A stretch of 64,000 nt of DNA from Vibrio natriegens NBRC 15636 = ATCC 14048 = DSM 759 (GTDB lineage: Bacteria; Pseudomonadota; Gammaproteobacteria; Enterobacterales; Vibrionaceae). Made by a program: the position numbers and the translations under genes. Shown in pieces: positions 9,122 to 17,871 of this stretch. The notes under the pieces are model-generated. The model was not told the DNA's origin, did not search any database, and was given only the letters and a program-made list of their open reading frames with translations. The stretch spans positions 930,001-994,000 of the forward strand of contig NZ_CP141823.1 of assembly GCF_035621455.1 (NCBI RefSeq), given 5' to 3'. Position 1 is the first letter of the stretch, and each line of letters begins with the position of its first letter.

Positions 9122-9225
9122 ACTGAAAACGATAGCGATTAACGTCGACTTCCTGACAACTTGTACTCAAAAGAGAAGGGAATGGATGAGTGGTTCGGGG
9201 AGATGGTAGTTTGGGTTTACGATCT

Positions 9226-9251
9226 CAACCACCTACTTGAGTAGGCGGTTG
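9226..9251 (-). terminator. Hairpin downstream of the SDR gene
   Basis: An 11-bp stem with one mismatch (arms 9226-9236 and 9241-9251) and a 4-base loop lies 32 bases after the stop of the SDR gene. The T-run is weak on both strands, so termination efficiency is uncertain. Confidence 0.45.
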
Positions 9252-9282
9252 TTATTTAGAGCGTTTCGTTTTTTCTCATTCT

Positions 9283-10059
9283 TCAGCAGGTTTTAATAGT
9301 AGGTGCCTTCACAATTTTGAAGTTGTCCCAAGCTTGGCTAGTTGGCATCACTTCTAAGCTGTTAATGTTGATGTGGCTTGGCTGCTCTGCTATCCACAGC
9401 ATGATGTCAGCGATGTCTTCTGGCTGCAGTGGGTTAGTGCCATCGTATATTTGATTGTACTTGTCCTGATCCCCATTAAAGCGCACTAAACTGAACTCAC
9501 TTTCAGACAAGCCCGGCTCTAAACTGGTGATACGGAGCCCCGTGCCTGCGAAATCCGAACGTAAATTACGTGAAAATTGAGCCACAAATGCTTTGCTGGC
9601 ACCGTAGACGTGTGCGCCCGGATAACACCAGTTGGAGGCAATACTGGCTAAATTGATAATGGTCGCTTTTGGTTGCTCTAGCAGGATTGGCAACAGTGCG
9701 TGCGTGACGTTAACCAGGCCTGTGACATTGGTATCGATCATGGTGTGCCAATCATCGAGTGATGCTTCATTTGCGGGGCTTGCTCCTAATGCCAGGCCAG
9801 CGTTGTTAATCAAAATTTCGATGTTCTTGAATTGTTCTGGTAATTGTTCAATCACCGCTTTCACATCTTCAGCATCTCGTACATCTATTGTCGCAATATG
9901 GATGTCACAGTCTTGAGATAATTCATCCGCGAGCGCGTTCAAACGTTCTTTACGCCTGCCAGTTAACACTAATTGGTAGCCTTCGTGACCAAAACATCTT
10001 GCTGCCGCTTGGCCAAAGCCCGATGTTGCGCCAGTGATAAACACAGTAGGTAGATTCAT
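9283..10059 (-). CDS. Short-chain dehydrogenase, probable sulfoacetaldehyde reductase (IsfD-like, YdfG family)
   Basis: An SDR of 258 residues closely resembling YdfG-type NADP-dependent 3-hydroxyacid dehydrogenase and IsfD. The nucleotide motif is TGATSGFG, then NNAGLALG, and the catalytic Y-x3-K is YGASK. ATG at 10059 was preferred over TTG at 10065 because AAGGAC sits eight bases before it. Only 19 bases separate it from the TauE-family exporter gene. Next to taurine aminotransferase and TauABC, the likely reaction is NADPH-dependent reduction of sulfoacetaldehyde to isethionate. A general serine/3-hydroxyacid dehydrogenase is the alternative. Confidence 0.7.
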   Translation of the reverse strand: MNLPTVFITGATSGFGQAAARCFGHEGYQLVLTGRRKERLNALADELSQDCDIHIATIDVRDAEDVKAVIEQLPEQFKNIEILINNAGLALGASPANEASLDDWHTMIDTNVTGLVNVTHALLPILLEQPKATIINLASIASNWCYPGAHVYGASKAFVAQFSRNLRSDFAGTGLRITSLEPGLSESEFSLVRFNGDQDKYNQIYDGTNPLQPEDIADIMLWIAEQPSHININSLEVMPTSQAWDNFKIVKAPTIKTC

Positions 10060-10078
10060 AGCCAATGTCCTTTTTCCG

Positions 10079-10804
10079 TTAGAGCATCCAAATTGCTCGG
10101 AGCAGCGCCAGAGCTGATAGTATTAACATCAGATAGAATGCCGCTTGATGAATGATGTTTAAGTTCTTGTATTTAAAAGCCAGTTTTCCTGCCATCAATG
10201 CCGTCATTGAAATTAGTGCATAACCTAATGGGTGATCGGGCATGAAGTACCACTGTTTGGTCATCACATAGCTACTGCCGACAACAAAACAGGTAGTAAG
10301 AAAGAAGTAGCTGATTAAGCTATTGCGCTGCACGTCAATGGGCATCTTGCTATAGCGCATGTAAATCACAACGGGTGCGCCCCCTGCGGACACAGCACTG
10401 GTTGTCCAGCCTGACATAAACCCACACAACAACGGTGACCGTGATAGCTGTAATGTCAGGGCATGCTTGCTGTGACTGAGTGCAGCAAGGGCTAGTATCG
10501 CGCCCGGAACGATCACTTTAAGCAGACTATCTGGCAGGTAGAGCAAGAGTAGGTAACCAAAAGGTACACCAAGACCCGTAGCCCACAGCAGTGGGGTCAG
10601 TGTTTTGAAATCGGTTTTGTTCCACGCCGAAGCGACCAAAGGCAAGCAAACTAGCAAGTCTAATAGCAGTACCGCAGGCACCATTTCGGCAACAGGGTAC
10701 ATAGAAGAAAGGACTAGGATAACCAAGGCTGAGAAACCGAAGCCGGTATAGCCTCTGATGAAACCTGCAACAATCAAGGTAGAAATAATGATAAATTCTG
10801 ACAC
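10079..10804 (-). CDS. TauE/SafE-family sulfonate exporter (IsfE-like)
   Basis: A 241-residue hydrophobic protein with about seven to eight predicted membrane helices and the family's early IRGYTGFGFSAL motif. The start is GTG at 10804 with AGGAAGG five bases upstream. TauE/SafE members export sulfite, sulfoacetate or isethionate. The gene is co-directional with and immediately upstream of the IsfD-like reductase, so isethionate export is the most economical reading. A TauR-like repeat lies about 70 bases upstream. Confidence 0.72.
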   Translation of the reverse strand: MSEFIIISTLIVAGFIRGYTGFGFSALVILVLSSMYPVAEMVPAVLLLDLLVCLPLVASAWNKTDFKTLTPLLWATGLGVPFGYLLLLYLPDSLLKVIVPGAILALAALSHSKHALTLQLSRSPLLCGFMSGWTTSAVSAGGAPVVIYMRYSKMPIDVQRNSLISYFFLTTCFVVGSSYVMTKQWYFMPDHPLGYALISMTALMAGKLAFKYKNLNIIHQAAFYLMLILSALALLRAIWML

Positions 10805-10873
10805 GGCGACCTTCCTTTCTAATCAACCAACCGTAATGCTTAATGTTAATTTACTTGGATTAGGAAGGATTCC

Positions 10874-10885
10874 TTAGTACCAGTT
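10874..10885 (-). promoter_or_regulatory. TauR-like box upstream of the exporter gene
   Basis: AACTGGTACTAA on the minus strand. It resembles the CTGGACYTAA repeat reported for Rhodobacter TauR (from memory) and matches elements in front of the aminotransferase and tauA genes in this window. Confidence 0.4.
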
Positions 10886-10997
10886 GAGGTTATTTATGGG
10901 TACAGGTAAGGCTATGAAAAATAATAAAAAACCCATCACGAGTTAAGTTCGTAATGTATGGTTATTGGTTCGGTAAAACTCTTGCTTTCGGGCGGAT

Positions 10998-12473
10998 TTA
11001 CAATAGTGAGGCGAGTTTTTGGATCCCGGCGTCTATCTTGCCTTTGTCTATCGCGGAGAAGCCGAGTCTTATGTATCGACGGCTATCTAGATGGAAACGG
11101 GCGAAGTGAATGGTTCCAGGTTCTACCAACACTCCGGCATCCTGAGCTTTTTTGGCGAAAGCTTCACAGTCTATAGGTCGAGGCAATTTCAGCCAGAATG
11201 AGCTGCCCCCCATCGTTTCTGTTGTCACACATTGCGGCAGGTGCTTTTCTATTGAAGTGCGCATTTCAGTCCAGCGTTCTTGGTAGCAATTTTTAAGCTT
11301 ACGCAGGTAGGCGTCGTAATGACCAAGCGAAATAAACAGTGCACAGGTGCGTTGGTTGTTCGCTGGTGGATGGCGGAACATCAAGCGTCGAAGTGAACGT
11401 GTTGCTTGAATCAAAGGTCTTTCAGTGACCATATAGCCTAATCTCAGCCCCGGGGATAGTGATTTGGATAAGCTACCGATGTAAATGACTCGGCCATGTG
11501 TATCCAAACTTTTGAGTGATGGGCTCGCCTGACTTAGCACATTGACTTCACTCTCATAATCATCTTCTATGATCACAAAGTCATATTTTTCAGCGGCATC
11601 CAGCAGTGCTTGTCGCCTTTGCATCGACATGGTGACATTGGTGGGCACTTGATGGCTCGGGGTGACGTAGACATAGTCACACTGCTTTAACTCGTCGCTG
11701 ATTTCAATCCCTTGGCAATCTATGCCAATAGGTACGATATGCGCGCCACGAGAAGCAAAAATATTACGCACGTCTGGGTAGCCCGGCTCTTCAATACCAA
11801 TGGCCGTTCCTTGATTTGCCAACAGCTCTGCCAATAGATACAACGAATTTTGTGTACCTATCGTGATAAGAATTTCTTCCTGATGGGCTTTTATACCGCG
11901 TTTGGTGAGCACGTTATTTTGTAGCTGTTTGATAAGTGCCGGGTCATCACTGTCGATTGAGTCTGATATCCAGTCTTTTACTACACCGGAACGCTGTGAT
12001 AAGCGGCAGCATTCGCGCCAATGGTTTAGAGGGAATATCGAGTGGTCAGGTTGTCCGAACAAAAACGGATAAGGGTAATCTTGCCAGTTTTTGGCCTTGG
12101 ATATATTGCGTTGATTACGCAGATCTTTCTTAATTCGGTTGGTCCAAAAATGGGCAGGTTTTGCACCAAGAATGACTTCATCACGCGATGTTGATGTGTC
12201 GTCGATATTTAAATCTTCGTGTAATGCTTCTGTATTTGGGTAGTAGCCACTGCGCTCCTGCGACTTCAAATACCCTTCATCAACCAGTTTGTCATAGACG
12301 AGAACAACGGTATTTCGAGAAACTCTGAGCATTGATGCCAGCTTGCGGCACGAAGGTAACGCTTTATCTTCAAAGACGCCATTACGCATTGCGTCGAGTA
12401 AGTGTTCCCTAATTTGTTCTTGCAAGCTTCTCTCTGGAGAGAATTGTATGTGCATCAAATATTCACTTTTCAT
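10998..12473 (-). CDS. MocR-type (GntR-aminotransferase) regulator, TauR-like
   Basis: This 491-residue protein has an N-terminal GntR winged helix (about residues 10-75; SCRKLASMLRVSRNTVVLVYDKL) joined to a fold-type I aminotransferase domain. The PLP lysine is in SLSKSLSPGLRLGY. MocR proteins sense an amine plus PLP. It is divergent from the taurine aminotransferase gene, the usual position of TauR. ATG at 12473 has AGGCGAG upstream; an internal ATG at 12455 is less well supported. It probably activates tpa-tauABC and perhaps the reductase/exporter pair. PdxR or another MocR subgroup cannot be excluded without phylogeny. Confidence 0.82.
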   Translation of the reverse strand: MKSEYLMHIQFSPERSLQEQIREHLLDAMRNGVFEDKALPSCRKLASMLRVSRNTVVLVYDKLVDEGYLKSQERSGYYPNTEALHEDLNIDDTSTSRDEVILGAKPAHFWTNRIKKDLRNQRNISKAKNWQDYPYPFLFGQPDHSIFPLNHWRECCRLSQRSGVVKDWISDSIDSDDPALIKQLQNNVLTKRGIKAHQEEILITIGTQNSLYLLAELLANQGTAIGIEEPGYPDVRNIFASRGAHIVPIGIDCQGIEISDELKQCDYVYVTPSHQVPTNVTMSMQRRQALLDAAEKYDFVIIEDDYESEVNVLSQASPSLKSLDTHGRVIYIGSLSKSLSPGLRLGYMVTERPLIQATRSLRRLMFRHPPANNQRTCALFISLGHYDAYLRKLKNCYQERWTEMRTSIEKHLPQCVTTETMGGSSFWLKLPRPIDCEAFAKKAQDAGVLVEPGTIHFARFHLDSRRYIRLGFSAIDKGKIDAGIQKLASLL

Positions 12474-12590
12474 AACTCGCCTATAACGGTGCTGTTTTAT
12501 TCTACTAACAATCGCTAAGCATCAACCGTACCAACTTCCCTTTTACTTAATAGTTACTGCAATGTGTGTTGACCCCATAAAAAGCTACAA

Positions 12591-12600
12591 CTGGATCTAT
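12591..12600 (+). promoter_or_regulatory. TauR-like box upstream of the aminotransferase gene
   Basis: CTGGATCTAT, preceded by CAA, lies 53 bases before the tpa start. It is similar to the boxes at 10874-10885 and 14195-14225. Confidence 0.4.
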
Positions 12601-12652
12601 ATGCCAGACAGGGAGCTTGTCTAAGGTGAAAGAAAACCGAAGGAGAGCGTTT

Positions 12653-14068
12653 ATGGATTACGGACAAACACATTTGGCACAGCAGCCAGCCCAGCGCGAT
12701 GTTGAACAGGTCGAAGCGTGGGATAAAGCGCATGTTTGGCATCACTTAACACAACATGCCGCATTTGAAAGCCAGTCACCGCTTATCATGTCCCATGGTA
12801 AAGACGAGTATGTTTGGGATATTAAAGGCAATCGCTATTTGGACGCGAGCTCAGGTGGTGTGTGGTGTGTCAATGTCGGCTATGGACGCGAGCGAATTGC
12901 CGAGGTGATAAAAAACCAAGCGTTGCAATTGAACTACTTTGCAGGTTCCGCTGGATCTCCAGTGATGGCGGAGTTTGCCAGTAAACTCATCGAAAAAATG
13001 CCGGGTATGAGCCGTGTTTATTTTTCTAACTCGGGTTCTGAAGCGAATGAAAAAGCGTACAAAATCGTACGCCAGATTGCGCACAAAAAGTATGGTGGTA
13101 AAAAGCATAAGATCCTTTACCGAGAGCGAGACTATCACGGCACAACCATCACTTGCTTGAGTTCCACCGGGCAAGAAGAACGCAGAGCACAGTACGGCCC
13201 GTTTACCCCAGGCTTTGTTGAATTTCCACATTGCTGTGAGTATCGCTCTCAGTTTGGCAGTGTCGATGACTACGGCATCAAAGCAGCACAACAATTAGAA
13301 GAGGTGATTTTACGTGAAGGGCCAGAAACCGTAGGTGCGATTGTCGTTGAGCCGATCACTGCGGGTGGTGGCGTGATCACCCCGCCGAAAGGCTACTACG
13401 AAGAGATCCAACGTATCTGTAAAAAGTACGATATTTTAATTCACGTTGACGAAGTGGTGTGTGGTGTGGGTCGCACCGGCAAATGGTTCGGTTACCAACA
13501 TTATGGTATCAAGCCAGACATCGTGACGATGGCGAAAGGGGTTGCATCGGCTTACGCTGCTATCTCTTGTACCGTGACAACAGAGGAAGTTTTCCAACAG
13601 TTCAAAGACGATCCTTCGGATAAATACAGCTACTTCCGAGACATCAGTACTTTCGGCGGCTGCACTATTGGCCCTGCCGCCGCATTAGAGAACTTAAAAA
13701 TCATTGAAGAAGAAAACCTGATCAATAACGCCGCTCACGTTGGTGACTATTTGATGGCGCAGCTTCAGCGCTTGAAATCGAAATATGAAATGGTCGGTGA
13801 TGTGCGAGGCAAAGGGTTATTTCTTGGTATTGAATTGGTAGAAGACAAAACAAGCAAAGAACCTGTCAAGGAAGCCGTTGCTGCCGATATTGTGGCTAAG
13901 TGTATGAAGCGAGGTGTGCTTATCGGGCGTACCAATCGATCATTTGAACGACTCAACAACACTTTGTGTCTAAGTCCACCATTGACTCTCACCCTAGAGC
14001 AAGCCGATGAAATCGTGAATGTTATTGACGTGGCCATTGCCGAAAAAGTCGCAGAACCTGTGGTTTAA
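12653..14068 (+). CDS. tpa: Class III aminotransferase, probable taurine-pyruvate aminotransferase
   Basis: A PLP-dependent class III (omega) aminotransferase of 471 residues. PLP-binding elements are the GSEAN segment (128-132), DEVVCGVGRTG (266-276) and the Schiff-base lysine K295 in TMAKGVASA. The early SGGVWCVNVGYGR segment is typical of taurine/omega-amino-acid enzymes. It would convert taurine plus pyruvate to sulfoacetaldehyde plus alanine. ATG at 12653 has AAGGAG seven bases upstream; the longer TTG reading was rejected. It is followed by a terminator and tauABC. Acceptor preference (pyruvate or 2-oxoglutarate) cannot be told from the sequence. Confidence 0.8.
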   Translation: MDYGQTHLAQQPAQRDVEQVEAWDKAHVWHHLTQHAAFESQSPLIMSHGKDEYVWDIKGNRYLDASSGGVWCVNVGYGRERIAEVIKNQALQLNYFAGSAGSPVMAEFASKLIEKMPGMSRVYFSNSGSEANEKAYKIVRQIAHKKYGGKKHKILYRERDYHGTTITCLSSTGQEERRAQYGPFTPGFVEFPHCCEYRSQFGSVDDYGIKAAQQLEEVILREGPETVGAIVVEPITAGGGVITPPKGYYEEIQRICKKYDILIHVDEVVCGVGRTGKWFGYQHYGIKPDIVTMAKGVASAYAAISCTVTTEEVFQQFKDDPSDKYSYFRDISTFGGCTIGPAAALENLKIIEEENLINNAAHVGDYLMAQLQRLKSKYEMVGDVRGKGLFLGIELVEDKTSKEPVKEAVAADIVAKCMKRGVLIGRTNRSFERLNNTLCLSPPLTLTLEQADEIVNVIDVAIAEKVAEPVV

Positions 14069-14096
14069 CGTCTATTTAAAACCAATAAAAATCAAC

Positions 14097-14137
14097 AGCG
14101 CCTTGGTGATCCTTCGTGTATTGCCAAGGCGCTTTTT
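14097..14137 (+). terminator. Terminator of tpa
   Basis: A perfect 10-bp GC-rich stem (arms 14097-14106 and 14124-14133) is followed by TTTT at 14134-14137. It separates tpa from tauABC. Confidence 0.85.
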
Positions 14138-14194
14138 CTCGTTATTAAACCCGATAATAAATGCACTAAGATGGCGCACTGAATTGGTGCGTAA

Positions 14195-14225
14195 CTGGAC
14201 CAATAAAGAAATGCTCTGGTACTAC
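14195..14225 (+). promoter_or_regulatory. Direct TauR-like repeats upstream of tauA
   Basis: CTGGACCAAT at 14195-14204 and CTGGTACTAC at 14216-14225 are direct repeats with a 21-base period. This helical spacing is typical of MocR operators. They lie about 60-90 bases before the tauA start. Confidence 0.5.
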
Positions 14226-14283
14226 CTAACCACAACAGCAACTCGTAATGTGAAGATGTCATACAGCACATAAGGACGTGGAT

Positions 14284-15315
14284 ATGAAGACACTGATGAA
14301 TAAATCACTGAAAAACAAGTTGGCGAGCAAAACGGTACTACTGGGGACTTTGCTTTGTTCAATGAATACCTGGGCAGCGAAAGAAGTGACGATCGGCTAC
14401 CAGGGAATGTTCAACCCGATGAAGTATGCCATTGATCAGAAGCTGGTTGAAAAAGAAACGGGTTACGACATCAAGTGGCGTAAGTTTGATTCTGGCGCAA
14501 AAGCAATTACAGCTATGGCGGCTGGTGCCGTCGATATGACCGTTGCTGGCTCCAGCCCAATTGCGAGCGCGGCAAGTAATGGCGTTGAGATGGAACTGGT
14601 ATGGGTGATGGAAAACATCGCAGACGCAGAAGCCTTGGTAGTCAAAAACGGCAGTGGTATTAACTCGCCAGCCGATCTCAAAGGTAAACGTATCGCGGTT
14701 CCATTTGTTTCTACTACCCACTTTCACATGCTATTTGCTCTAGAACAATTTGGATTGAGCGAGAAAGACGTCAAGCTCATCAACATGCAGCCGAATGCGA
14801 TCATGGCGGCTTGGCAGCGTGGTGATATTGACGGCGCATTTATCTGGGATCCTGCTTTGGGCAAGATCAAGCAAGACGGCAGCGTGCTTATTAGCTCAAA
14901 ACAACTTAGCGCGTGGGGCAAGCCGACATTCGATGGAATGATTGCGAACAAGCAGTTTGCAGCTGAAAACGGTGAGTTCGTTTCGAAATTTATCACTGTA
15001 GTTGCGAGTGTTGATCAGCAATACCGTGCTGGAAAAGAAACCTTCAGCGCTAAAGACCCAATGGCGGTTTCAGTCGCGAAACTGGCTGGTGGTGAACCAG
15101 AAGGCGCAGTTGACGCGATGAGTCTATATGAATTTCTGGATGTGGATACTCAGTTGTCATGTCAATGGCTGGGTTGTGGTAAAGAGGGCGGCGCGAGCAA
15201 GGCGCTTGAAGCAACGTCTGCTTTTCTGTTGAAAGAGAAGAAGATATCGGCACTGATGCCGGATTACAGCGTATTTGTTAACCCAAGTTACGCCGAAGCA
15301 GCGAAAGCTCAGTAA
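14284..15315 (+). CDS. tauA: Taurine ABC transporter substrate-binding protein TauA
   Basis: A 343-residue periplasmic binding protein of the NMT1/TauA (SsuA) family. The signal peptide ends near TWAAKE at about residue 34, followed by VTIGYQGMFNPMK. The TVAGSSPIASAASNG segment and the AWQRGDIDGAFIWDPAL segment are characteristic of TauA. ATG at 14284 was chosen over GTG at 14278 because AAGGA lies seven bases before it. It delivers taurine to TauBC encoded immediately downstream. Confidence 0.9.
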   Translation: MKTLMNKSLKNKLASKTVLLGTLLCSMNTWAAKEVTIGYQGMFNPMKYAIDQKLVEKETGYDIKWRKFDSGAKAITAMAAGAVDMTVAGSSPIASAASNGVEMELVWVMENIADAEALVVKNGSGINSPADLKGKRIAVPFVSTTHFHMLFALEQFGLSEKDVKLINMQPNAIMAAWQRGDIDGAFIWDPALGKIKQDGSVLISSKQLSAWGKPTFDGMIANKQFAAENGEFVSKFITVVASVDQQYRAGKETFSAKDPMAVSVAKLAGGEPEGAVDAMSLYEFLDVDTQLSCQWLGCGKEGGASKALEATSAFLLKEKKISALMPDYSVFVNPSYAEAAKAQ

Positions 15316-15344
15316 TCACATCTACAAATACAAGGAAGTATCGT

Positions 15345-16196
15345 ATGTCTACAGAGAAAACACTGAAAATAGAAGACGTGTCGGTCGTGTATGAAGATCG
15401 TCAGGGAGGAGAACCCGTCCTTGCTCTATCAGGGGTTAATTTAGAGATAGAACAAGGGGATCTGGTCGTTGCACTCGGAGCTTCGGGTTGTGGCAAAACG
15501 ACGCTATTGAACTTAATGGCAGGCTTTATCACTCCAACAGAAGGGTATTTAACCTTGGGCAACTCATCGGTGGAAGGCTTACCTCGTGTGGCCTTAGGGC
15601 GTGATATTGGCGACCAAATTGTGGGCCCGAGCGCTGACCGAGGCGTGGTGTTTCAAAAACATGCGTTATTTCCTTGGCTTAACGTCATCGAAAACACAGC
15701 ATTTGGTTTAAAGCTTAGAGGCGTGAGCAAAGAAGAACGCCTGGAACGCGCAGCCAAATACCTGAAATTAGTTGGTTTGGAAGATTTTCATCAGCACAAG
15801 GTGTATCAACTTTCTGGCGGTATGCAGCAGCGTGTTGGGATAGCCCGAGCTCTGACGAACGACCCGAGCATTCTGTTACTGGATGAGCCGTTAGGTGCAC
15901 TTGATGCGCTTACCCGCGAGACCTTACAAGAGCTGCTTCTCGATGCGTGGCAGACCACCAACAAAATGATGTTCTTTATCACTCATAGTGTCGAAGAAGC
16001 TCTGTTTATGGCATCTCGCCTCATCGTGATGTCGCCAAGACCGGGGCGTATTACCCATAGCTTTGACCTGGACTTCAACAAACGCTTTTTGGAATGTCGG
16101 GATGCACGAGCCGTTAAGTCGATGCCTGATTTTATCGAGATGCGAGAAAAGATCCTTTCTATCATTCACCAAGATGAAGTACCGGAGGTGGCGTAA
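15345..16196 (+). CDS. tauB: Taurine ABC transporter ATPase TauB
   Basis: A 283-residue ATPase. Walker A is GASGCGKTT (about residues 46-54), the signature is LSGGMQQRVGIARAL and Walker B is LLLDEPLGALD. The C-terminus includes the MSPRPGRI segment seen in nitrate/sulfonate/taurine ATPases. The ribosome site is AAGGAAG. The stop codon overlaps the tauC ATG as TAATG. Confidence 0.9.
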   Translation: MSTEKTLKIEDVSVVYEDRQGGEPVLALSGVNLEIEQGDLVVALGASGCGKTTLLNLMAGFITPTEGYLTLGNSSVEGLPRVALGRDIGDQIVGPSADRGVVFQKHALFPWLNVIENTAFGLKLRGVSKEERLERAAKYLKLVGLEDFHQHKVYQLSGGMQQRVGIARALTNDPSILLLDEPLGALDALTRETLQELLLDAWQTTNKMMFFITHSVEEALFMASRLIVMSPRPGRITHSFDLDFNKRFLECRDARAVKSMPDFIEMREKILSIIHQDEVPEVA

Positions 16197-17176
16197 TGAC
16201 TCAAGCAGCTATGGTTACAGGAACAGGTGCGGTTACAGAAACATCCGCAGAAACGGAAATGAAACAAGATCGCGTACAGGACAAAACCAAACAAGTGACG
16301 GTTGAAGAACGCAAGCAAGATAGTGTGATTCACAAAACGCCCCCTTTTTATGCGCTTATCAAAGCAATAAAGAAGAAGACTTTAGTGCCGGGCAACTATT
16401 ATGGCGAGCCGGGGCAGGGCGACTCTCGATTAGTGTCGTTTATTGCGAGTATTTTCTTTATCGCACTATGGGCACTGGTCACCGAAATGGGCTGGGTAAA
16501 ACCGCTATTTTTGCCCGCTCCGAGTGCAGTTATAGAGCGTTTTGGTGACTTGGTGGTCAATGGTTTTTCTGGCGTGTCACTCACGGAGCATCTGGCGGCA
16601 AGTTTAGGGCGCGTATTTGGGGCGTTTATCCTCGCCGTTGTTACCGCTGTGCCAATTGGTATTCTTATCGGCTCTAATGTGTGGATTCGCGGCATCTTCG
16701 ACCCCTTGATTGAGTTTTACCGCCCTTTACCTCCACTTGCTTACCTGCCTTTGGTGATCATCTGGCTTGGCATCGATGAAACCAGTAAAGTGACGTTGAT
16801 TTATTTGGCGATGTTCGCGCCAATCGCATTGAGTGCCCGAGCGGGTGTGAATTCAGCGCGTAGTGAACAGATTCAGGCGGCGTATTCCATGGGGGCTTCC
16901 AAAGCTCAGGTGCTTTATCACGTCATCATCAAAAGTGCGATGCCTGAAATTCTGACGGGTCTGCGTATCGGTATTGGCTTTGGCTGGACCACGCTGGTGG
17001 CGAGTGAAATGGTGGCAGCAGAAGCGGGGATTGGCTTTATGGTGCTCAATGCCGCAGAGTTCCTTGTCACAGACGTTGTGATCGCAGGCATTATTATTAT
17101 CGGTGTGATTGCTTACGCATTTGATTTGTTTATGCGTTATCTGGAGAAAAAGCTGGTGCCTTGGAAGGGTTATTAA
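16196..17176 (+). CDS. tauC: Taurine ABC transporter permease TauC
   Basis: A 326-residue inner-membrane permease with about six helices and the binding-protein-dependent transport signature around MGASKAQVLYHVIIKSAMPEI. The core aligns with TauC/SsuC, but about 80 extra N-terminal residues, highly charged and Thr/Glu/Lys-rich, precede the first helix. Most TauC proteins are near 275 residues. GGAGGTG precedes the ATG within tauB, and the overlap indicates translational coupling. Confidence 0.9.
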   Translation: MTQAAMVTGTGAVTETSAETEMKQDRVQDKTKQVTVEERKQDSVIHKTPPFYALIKAIKKKTLVPGNYYGEPGQGDSRLVSFIASIFFIALWALVTEMGWVKPLFLPAPSAVIERFGDLVVNGFSGVSLTEHLAASLGRVFGAFILAVVTAVPIGILIGSNVWIRGIFDPLIEFYRPLPPLAYLPLVIIWLGIDETSKVTLIYLAMFAPIALSARAGVNSARSEQIQAAYSMGASKAQVLYHVIIKSAMPEILTGLRIGIGFGWTTLVASEMVAAEAGIGFMVLNAAEFLVTDVVIAGIIIIGVIAYAFDLFMRYLEKKLVPWKGY

Positions 17177-17204
17177 GCGCCGAGTGGATGAGTTTTGTCG
17201 AAGA

Positions 17205-17231
17205 GGTCAGCTATCAAAGCTGGCCTTTTTT
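17205..17231 (+). terminator. Terminator of tauABC
   Basis: An 8-bp stem with one G-T pair (arms 17205-17212 and 17218-17225), a 5-base loop and six Ts at 17226-17231. Confidence 0.8.
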
Positions 17232-17292
17232 ATGTCCTAAACTTTTCTATTTCCCAAATAACATAGAAACACAGATAAGTGGTTCTAGAAAC

Positions 17293-17321
17293 AATAAAGC
17301 CTGGATAAACCAGGCTTTATT
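17293..17321 (-). terminator. Terminator downstream of the DUF3297 gene
   Basis: A perfect 12-bp stem with arms 17293-17304 and 17310-17321 ends in TTATT-type tails on either strand. It lies 16 bases after the DUF3297 stop and also insulates tauC. Confidence 0.85.
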
Positions 17322-17336
17322 AGCAGAAAGGAAGGC

Positions 17337-17582
17337 TTACACGTAGTACGCTTCAACTTCGCCTTTCAGTTTGATCAGCATTGGGTTACCGAAACGGTCT
17401 TTTGCTTTTGGAGACGCGATTTTTACCCAGCCTTCGCTCACGCAGTATTCTTCAACGTCAGTACGTTCTTTGCCGTTGAAACGAATACCGATTTGGTGGT
17501 CGAAGCACTCTTTCACGAAGAATGGGCTACGAGGGTTACCTGCAAGGCGATCTGGTAGAGCTGGTTTAGTAGTGTCGTTCAT
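17337..17582 (-). CDS. DUF3297 family protein
   Basis: A small soluble protein of 81 residues that recalls the DUF3297 family: PDRLAGNPRSPFF near the start, then FDHQIGIRFNG and VEEYCVSEGWVKI. No signal peptide, membrane helix or catalytic motif is evident and its function is unknown. It stands alone between a terminator and the divergent arabinoside symporter gene. Confidence 0.8.
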   Translation of the reverse strand: MNDTTKPALPDRLAGNPRSPFFVKECFDHQIGIRFNGKERTDVEEYCVSEGWVKIASPKAKDRFGNPMLIKLKGEVEAYYV

Positions 17583-17800
17583 TTTATGACCTGGATTCCG
17601 TAAAGAAAGTGCGCCATTGTAGTCAGTGTCCGCGTCGTGTTCAAGATAACCTTACTCCAACCTGTGACTGATTGTCTTTTATAAGTTTGTACTGCCGTAG
17701 TTATCGTAATTTATTCGTCCTGACGTCTTGATTCGCATCCTGTCACATAAACAGATTGGCTGAAGGCATGCACAAAACCGCTATCACCATGTATCTATGA

Positions 17801-17838
17801 GATTCCTAACAGCCAGACCTCTGATTCCTAAGTAGTAT
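17801..17838 (+). promoter_or_regulatory. Direct repeats and -10 box upstream of the symporter gene
   Basis: GATTCCTAA occurs twice, at 17801-17809 and 17823-17831, a 22-base period. TAGTAT at 17833-17838 is a possible -10. The layout recalls an activator such as AraC bound next to the -35 region. The half-sites do not match the AraC consensus closely, so the regulator is uncertain. Confidence 0.35.
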
Positions 17839-17871
17839 CCCTGTCATCGTGAAAACAATGGATTCGTCCCT

